Assembly (NCBI GenBank): GCA_028723145.1
Contig: JAQYFM010000117.1
Location: 1-10,975 of the forward strand
Source of the DNA: Spirochaetales bacterium
GTDB lineage: Bacteria; Spirochaetota; Spirochaetia; Sphaerochaetales; Sphaerochaetaceae
Reading direction: 5' to 3'
Length of the DNA: 10,975 nucleotides
Shown: positions 8,649 through 10,975 of the stretch, in pieces
Layout of the letters: each line of letters opens with the position of its first letter
Position numbering within the stretch: position 1 is the first letter of the stretch
The notes under the pieces: generated by a model
Seen by the model: the letters and a program-made list of their open reading frames with translations, nothing else
The model's database searches: none
What the model was told of the DNA's origin: nothing
Made by a program: the position numbers and the translations under genes

Positions 8649-8672
8649 TGATATGTGTTAGCAGAATTTTTT
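8635..8672 (+). terminator. Second tandem intrinsic terminator (T2)
   Basis: The left arm 8635-8648 pairs with 8655-8668 over 14 positions, three of them G-T wobbles, around a 6-base loop (8649-8654). The outer seven pairs are perfect (AATTCTG with CAGAATT). The right arm runs into six T residues (8667-8672). The stem is AT-rich and so weaker than T1. It lies between T1 and the rpmF promoter and probably acts as a back-up that insulates rpmF from operon read-through. Confidence 0.6.
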
Positions 8673-8695
8673 CAGTAATAAGAATTTGCATGGTA

Positions 8696-8724
8696 TTGAC
8701 GAATATCTTTGATATTGGTAATAT
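8696..8724 (+). promoter_or_regulatory. Sigma-70/sigma-A type promoter for rpmF-acpP-rnc (P2)
   Basis: TTGACG (8696-8701) and TAATAT (8719-8724) are separated by exactly 17 bases. Transcription would start near 8731, leaving a leader of about 40 bases before the rpmF ATG. The gene order and the terminators immediately upstream make this the natural promoter of the group. Confidence 0.7.
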
Positions 8725-8725
8725 C
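8702..8725. repeat. Three alternating 6-base half-sites over the rpmF promoter (candidate operator)
   Basis: AATATC (8702-8707), its reverse complement GATATT (8711-8716) and AATATC again (8720-8725) are each separated by three bases (TTT, GGT). Adjacent pairs form two overlapping perfect palindromes with 3-base centres. The array fills the promoter spacer and covers the -10, the right place for a repressor. The regulator is unknown; I could not match it to FapR or FabT consensus sites from memory. Confidence 0.5.
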
Positions 8726-8769
8726 GTTAAAGTGTCTTATCACGGAAATAAACTAGAGAGGTTAAAATA

Positions 8770-8955
8770 ATGGCAACTCCAAAGTATAAAACATCTAAAT
8801 CTAAGGCAGCATCACGCAAGGCTGCTAACATGAAGCTTGCAGCTCCAACTCTTTCTCCTTGCCAGACATGTGGAAACCTTGTTCCATCACACCAGGTTTG
8901 TCCTAAGTGTGGTTACTACAACGGTAAGCAGGTCATCGAGAAGGATGCTGAATAA
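8770..8955 (+). CDS. rpmF: 50S ribosomal protein L32 (zinc-ribbon form)
   Basis: L32 is a small structural protein of the large ribosomal subunit. It has 61 residues, within the family range. The basic N-terminal part (KYKTSKSKAASRKAANMKL) is followed by a zinc ribbon with C31, C34, C44 and C47 (CQTC...CPKCGYYNG), so this is the zinc-binding version rather than the Cys-free paralogue some bacteria use under zinc limitation. The ATG at 8770 has GAGAGG at 8756-8761, 8 bases upstream. It is the first gene after the P2 promoter, and acpP follows 11 bases after the stop. Linkage of rpmF to fatty acid or phospholipid genes is widespread in bacteria. Confidence 0.96.
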   Translation: MATPKYKTSKSKAASRKAANMKLAAPTLSPCQTCGNLVPSHQVCPKCGYYNGKQVIEKDAE

Positions 8956-8966
8956 GGAGAATTAAA

Positions 8967-9209
8967 ATGACACAAGATCAGGTTCTTGCAAAAGTTAAAG
9001 ATCTCGTTGCTGAAAAGCTTTCTGTAGACCCAGCTAAGGTAGTTCCTTCTGCATCATTCAGAAAGGATCTTGGGGCTGACAGTCTTGACACTTATGAACT
9101 CGTATATGCTATTGAAGAGGAATTAGGCGTAACTATTCCTGATGATATGGCAACTGAGTTTGAAACAGTTGGTGACGCTGTTAATTTCCTAGCAGAACAG
9201 CTTGGCTGA
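8967..9209 (+). CDS. acpP: Acyl carrier protein
   Basis: This is the carrier of growing acyl chains in type II fatty acid synthesis. It is 80 residues, acidic and helical, as expected. The GADSLD motif places the 4'-phosphopantetheine attachment site at S39, followed by the recognition helix (LDTYELVYAIEEELGVTIPDD). AAGGAG at 8954-8959, overlapping the rpmF stop, gives a 7-base spacer to the ATG. The rnc start follows its stop by 2 bases, so acpP and rnc are very likely co-transcribed. A polyketide or nonribosomal carrier protein is unlikely given the rpmF and rnc neighbours. Confidence 0.96.
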   Translation: MTQDQVLAKVKDLVAEKLSVDPAKVVPSASFRKDLGADSLDTYELVYAIEEELGVTIPDDMATEFETVGDAVNFLAEQLG

Positions 9210-9211
9210 TC

Positions 9212-9952
9212 GTGGAAAAGTACTATCTAAAGGCTCCTCAGCTTAATCAGAAGCGAATTGAGGAGCTTTCTGTTTTTCAAGACAAAATAAATATCCATTT
9301 CTCTGAGCTAAGACTTCTTAATCTTGCTTTTACTCATACTTCTTATGCAAATGAAGTATTTGGTGATGTTGATAATAATGAGAGATTAGAGTTTCTTGGA
9401 GATAGTATACTTGGTATGGTTACTGCTGAGTATCTTTTTGAAAACCTTCCAGTTTTGAAGGAAGGTGATTTTTCGCGCATTAAAGCAACTGTTGTTTCTG
9501 AGGAGAGCTTAAACGAGGTCGCAATAAAGCTTTCAGTTTCTGATTATTTACTTTTAAGTAAAGGAGAGGAAATGCATCAAGGGAGACAGAAAAAAGCCAT
9601 CCTTGCCGACTGTATGGAAGCAATTATTGCTGCAATTTACCTTGATAAGGGCTTTGAATGTGCAAAATCTTTTATCCTTTCTTTTATCAAAGACCAAGTA
9701 GCTAAGGTCTTAGAGGGTAGAAATCAAAATAAAGATTACAAAAGTTTATTACAAATTTACTTTCAAAAGAAAAAGAATAAGGTTCCTGAATATCTATTAG
9801 ACCATGTTGAAGGTCCTAATCATGACCAAAAATTCTATGTAAAGGTATTTTTAGGCCAAAAGTGCTATGGAATGGCTGAAGGAAGTAATAAGAAGATGGC
9901 AGAACAAAATGCTGCTCATCTTGCTCTTAAGCAACTTGGGCTTTGTGATTAA
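9212..9952 (+). CDS. rnc: Ribonuclease III
   Basis: RNase III is a double-strand-specific endoribonuclease that processes rRNA precursors and structured mRNAs. It has 246 residues. The N-terminal RNase III domain carries the signature NNERLEFLGDSIL, with E60 and D64, and the second catalytic pair D133/E136 in ILADCMEAII. The dsRNA-binding domain spans about 173-243 (DYKSLLQIYFQKK to KKMAEQNAAHLALKQLG). The start is a GTG at 9212, 2 bases after the acpP stop. No AGGAG-like site precedes it, and the next Met in frame is at residue 69 inside the catalytic domain, so initiation probably depends on coupling to acpP translation. The wording of VDNNERLEFLGDS and the YKSLLQ...QKK linker looks spirochaete-like to me, but this is recall without a search. 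Confidence 0.95.
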   Translation: MEKYYLKAPQLNQKRIEELSVFQDKINIHFSELRLLNLAFTHTSYANEVFGDVDNNERLEFLGDSILGMVTAEYLFENLPVLKEGDFSRIKATVVSEESLNEVAIKLSVSDYLLLSKGEEMHQGRQKKAILADCMEAIIAAIYLDKGFECAKSFILSFIKDQVAKVLEGRNQNKDYKSLLQIYFQKKKNKVPEYLLDHVEGPNHDQKFYVKVFLGQKCYGMAEGSNKKMAEQNAAHLALKQLGLCD

Positions 9953-9980
9953 AGGAGCAATTTTTGAGGTTGCTCCTTAT
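9952..9980 (+). terminator. Hairpin terminator after rnc
   Basis: A perfect 9-base stem, AAGGAGCAA (9952-9960) with TTGCTCCTT (9970-9978), surrounds a 9-base loop and starts at the last base of the rnc stop codon. The T tract behind it is poor (TTATTT). It lies between two converging genes and could serve both, though the tract on the other strand is also weak. Confidence 0.6.
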
Positions 9981-9992
9981 TTGACTAAATAT

Positions 9993-10247
9993 TTATAGCT
10001 TATAGCCTAAGGTCTCAGCAATTGAATAAAACTCATCTTTATTTAATCCAGAGTCTAGAACTGCAGCATCTATAGTAATTATACCTTTACCAACTAAATT
10101 TAATAAGGCTTTAACAGCGATACTAATACCTTCGGCTCTTCCCTCAGTCTTTCCATTATTATAAGACTCAGTTGCATACTTCTCAGCATACTGTTGTACA
10201 GCATCACATACATGATCTTCACCTTTTACTGTTGTTTTATAAGTCAT
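9993..10247 (-). CDS. Stand-alone RpnS-like small protein (C-terminal module of a Rpn nuclease, copy A)
   Basis: This 84-residue protein corresponds to the C-terminal module of the neighbouring Rpn nuclease gene, without any nuclease domain. I chose ATG 10247 because AGGGAG (10254-10259, minus strand) lies 6 bases upstream. The upstream in-frame ATG at 10346 has no ribosome binding site and would add 33 residues of mostly unrelated sequence. Residues 1-40 are nearly identical to the module of the upstream gene (MTYKTTVKGEDHVCDAVQQY at 1-20), then comes the G-K-T-E/G-R-A-E tetrapeptide pair, a divergent stretch (41-64), and a conserved end (DEFYSIAETLGYKL). By analogy with published RpnS proteins it may bind and inhibit a Rpn nuclease. 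Whether it recognises its neighbour or a lost partner is unknown. It could also be simple debris with a preserved start. Confidence 0.6.
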   Translation of the reverse strand: MTYKTTVKGEDHVCDAVQQYAEKYATESYNNGKTEGRAEGISIAVKALLNLVGKGIITIDAAVLDSGLNKDEFYSIAETLGYKL

Positions 10248-10290
10248 TGTTGTCTCCCTAATTACAGTATCTTTCATTTTAAGATAATCA
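10127..10290. repeat. Direct repeat, copy A (164 bp) of the Rpn small-module region
   Basis: This matches 10486-10637 with one 12-base length difference and about two isolated substitutions (TCTTTCC/TCCTTCC, CCTTTTACT/CCTTCTACT). The block spans the segment from just upstream of the internal ribosome binding site to the tetrapeptide repeats. A further 14 identical bases (9997-10010) encode the shared C-terminal GYKL end. Confidence 0.9.
10245..10259 (-). promoter_or_regulatory. Ribosome binding site and start of small Rpn module, copy A
   Basis: On the minus strand AGGGAG (10259-10254) is followed by ACAACA and then ATG (10247-10245). It is identical, base for base, to the internal site in the upstream nuclease gene and decides the start of the 84-residue product. 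Confidence 0.65.
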
Positions 10291-10360
10291 GATGAAAATA
10301 AGCATTTAACTGATAAAGCATGTAGTGAGTTTATCATCACTATCATGCTTGTTAGAAACT
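10248..10360 (-). pseudogene. Remnant of a second Rpn nuclease gene, N-terminal part lost
   Basis: Between the stop of the upstream Rpn gene (10361) and the small-module ATG lie 113 bases. The last 43 (10248-10290) are identical to the matching part of the intact gene, encoding DYLKMKDTVIRET. The 70 before that are diverged. In one frame, bases 10327-10350 read KHDSDDKL, which resembles the segment that precedes the C-terminal module in Rpn proteins. That frame then reaches a stop, and the continuing homology (CLFSSDYLKMK) is in the next frame. The simplest reading is a paralogous Rpn gene that lost its catalytic domain and took a frameshift. The Rpn resemblance of the KHDSDDKL stretch is my judgement from family wording only. 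Confidence 0.5.
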
Positions 10361-10594
10361 TTAAAGCTTATAGCCTAAACGTGAAGCTATAGATAAAAAT
10401 TCATCTTGTGATAAACCTGAATTTTCTATTGCTAATTTAAGTGAGATATATCCACTTATAATAAGAGGAGCTAAAGAATTTACACTACCTTCGGCTCTTC
10501 CCTCAGTCCTTCCATTATTATAAGACTTTTCTGCATACTGTTGTACAGCATCACATACATGATCTTCACCTTCTACTGTTGTTTTATAAGTCAT
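10361..10594 (-). CDS. Predicted internal RpnS-like product of the Rpn nuclease gene (gene within gene)
   Basis: An in-frame internal start inside the Rpn gene would give a 77-residue protein identical to its C-terminus. The ATG at 10594 has AGGGAG (10601-10606) 6 bases upstream, a better initiation site than many in this window. The product begins MTYKTTVEGEDH, carries helical sequence through DAVQQYAEKSYNNG, two G-x-x-E units (GRTE, GRAE), and ends DEFLSIASRLGYKL. Published work on Rpn genes describes separately translated small C-terminal proteins (RpnS) that block the toxic full-length nuclease (RpnL). This site is what such a design predicts. Translation itself is not shown by sequence, so the call is an inference from the site, its exact conservation in copy A and the family precedent. 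Confidence 0.6.
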   Translation of the reverse strand: MTYKTTVEGEDHVCDAVQQYAEKSYNNGRTEGRAEGSVNSLAPLIISGYISLKLAIENSGLSQDEFLSIASRLGYKL

Positions 10595-10975
10595 TGTTGT
10601 CTCCCTAATTACAGTATCTTTCATTTTAAGATAATCATCTGCTACTAGACTTTGCATTAGATTATCAAGCTCTTTCCTTCCTTTGTTTTTAGCATTTACA
10701 TAAATTATAAAACTACCATCATCAAGTGGCAACTTTGATTCCTCTTCTATCCTTTTAAATTTATATAGCTGCTTTCCTCTATCAAAGATATCCTCTTCCA
10801 TTAGAAAGATTACTATCTGAGTTTTAATCTCATTATAGCTACTTATACCTTTTCCTAATGCATACCTAGAATCTATCATTGATGATATATATCTTGCTCT
10901 TTTTACTTCATCTCCTTTCTTAGATGCTTGTACCTCTATATCATAGTAAGTACCTTCTTTATCAACAGCAAGACA
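10361..10975 (-). CDS. Rpn family PD-(D/E)XK nuclease / putative transposase (RpnL-like), 5' end outside window
   Basis: The frame is open to the right edge, giving 204 codons, and the ATG at 10879 is internal. The visible start holds the nuclease core. An Asp (codon 10961-10963) precedes G-TYYDIEVQ, in which E (10934-10936) and Q (10928-10930) form the E-x-Q version of the PD-(D/E)XK motif used by Rpn proteins. The segment KRARYISSMIDSRYALGKG then follows, typical of the family (Pfam PDDEXK_2). Next come a linker with an acidic/basic mix, VIRETTM, and the C-terminal module with GRTE/GRAE repeats. Rpn proteins are DNA endonucleases first linked to RecA-independent recombination and later to phage defence as toxins. 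The upstream proximal region, including any promoter and the first part of the nuclease fold, is not visible. It is convergent with rnc. Confidence 0.85.
   Translation of the reverse strand, partial: CLAVDKEGTYYDIEVQASKKGDEVKRARYISSMIDSRYALGKGISSYNEIKTQIVIFLMEEDIFDRGKQLYKFKRIEEESKLPLDDGSFIIYVNAKNKGRKELDNLMQSLVADDYLKMKDTVIRETTMTYKTTVEGEDHVCDAVQQYAEKSYNNGRTEGRAEGSVNSLAPLIISGYISLKLAIENSGLSQDEFLSIASRLGYKL
10486..10637. repeat. Direct repeat, copy B (152 bp) of the Rpn small-module region
   Basis: This is the partner of 10127-10290, lacking 12 bases (four codons, AEKSYNN against AEKYATESYNN). It lies inside the intact reading frame of the Rpn nuclease gene. A second short match, 10365-10378 with 9997-10010, covers the 3' end of both reading frames. 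The sequences between the two matches are diverged. Confidence 0.9.
10592..10606 (-). promoter_or_regulatory. Internal ribosome binding site and start within the Rpn nuclease gene
   Basis: The minus strand reads AGGGAG (10606-10601), six bases ACAACA, then ATG (10594-10592), in frame with the nuclease. In the long protein these bases encode the end of the VIRETTM segment. The same 15 bases recur at 10259-10245. Confidence 0.65.

Noticed and set aside
10248..10346. ATG 10346 as the start of a 117-residue protein (copy A)
   Set aside because: There is no SD before it, the first 20 residues have no match in the intact copy, and a strong SD-ATG lies at 10259-10245.
10127..10637. A repeat array such as CRISPR
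   Set aside because: There are only two copies, 150-164 bases long, explained by two homologous reading frames.
9993..10975. An insertion sequence, since Rpn proteins are often named putative transposases
   Set aside because: I found no terminal inverted repeats or target duplications; the duplicated blocks are direct, partial and coding.

Overview
The window comes from an AT-rich bacterium, probably an anaerobe. No ribosomal RNA is present to fix the lineage. The short LeuC/LeuD pair (419 and 164 residues) and the Fe-S cysteine layout of IlvD are common in Clostridia and other strict anaerobes. The compact rpmF-acpP-rnc order, the wording of the RNase III protein and an Rpn-family nuclease tandem would suit a gut Treponema-type spirochaete or a low-GC clostridium. 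I lean slightly to the former, with low confidence.

Region 1 (1-8619, + strand) is one long branched-chain amino acid operon: ilvC (5' end outside the window), leuA, leuC, leuD, leuB, ilvD, ilvB. Junctions are either ATGA overlaps (leuD/leuB, leuB/ilvD) or gaps of 1 to 21 bases, and nearly every start has its own AGGAG-type ribosome binding site. The genes supply acetohydroxyacid synthase, the reductoisomerase and the dehydratase of the valine/isoleucine pathway, plus the whole leucine branch from 2-ketoisovalerate to 2-ketoisocaproate. The AHAS small subunit (ilvN) and a transaminase (ilvE) are not here. The operon ends at a strong intrinsic terminator.

Region 2 (8583-8769) is a gene-free gap holding two tandem terminator hairpins. 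They are followed by a good sigma-70 type promoter for rpmF, whose spacer and -10 carry three alternating copies of a 6-base palindrome half (AATATC/GATATT/AATATC), a candidate operator.

Region 3 (8770-9980, + strand) is rpmF-acpP-rnc: ribosomal protein L32, acyl carrier protein and RNase III, closed by a hairpin downstream of rnc.

Region 4 (9993-10975, - strand) is the most interesting part. A Rpn-family PD-(D/E)XK nuclease gene enters from the right edge and has a clear internal ribosome binding site and ATG that would produce its C-terminal 77 residues as a separate small protein. Immediately downstream, that small-protein module with its ribosome binding site is duplicated as a stand-alone unit (84 residues). 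The nuclease part of the second copy is lost. The two modules keep both ends nearly identical, differ by exactly four residues in the helical region, and differ strongly in the middle. This matches the published RpnL/RpnS gene-within-a-gene toxin-antitoxin arrangement, with an apparent orphan second antitoxin-like module.
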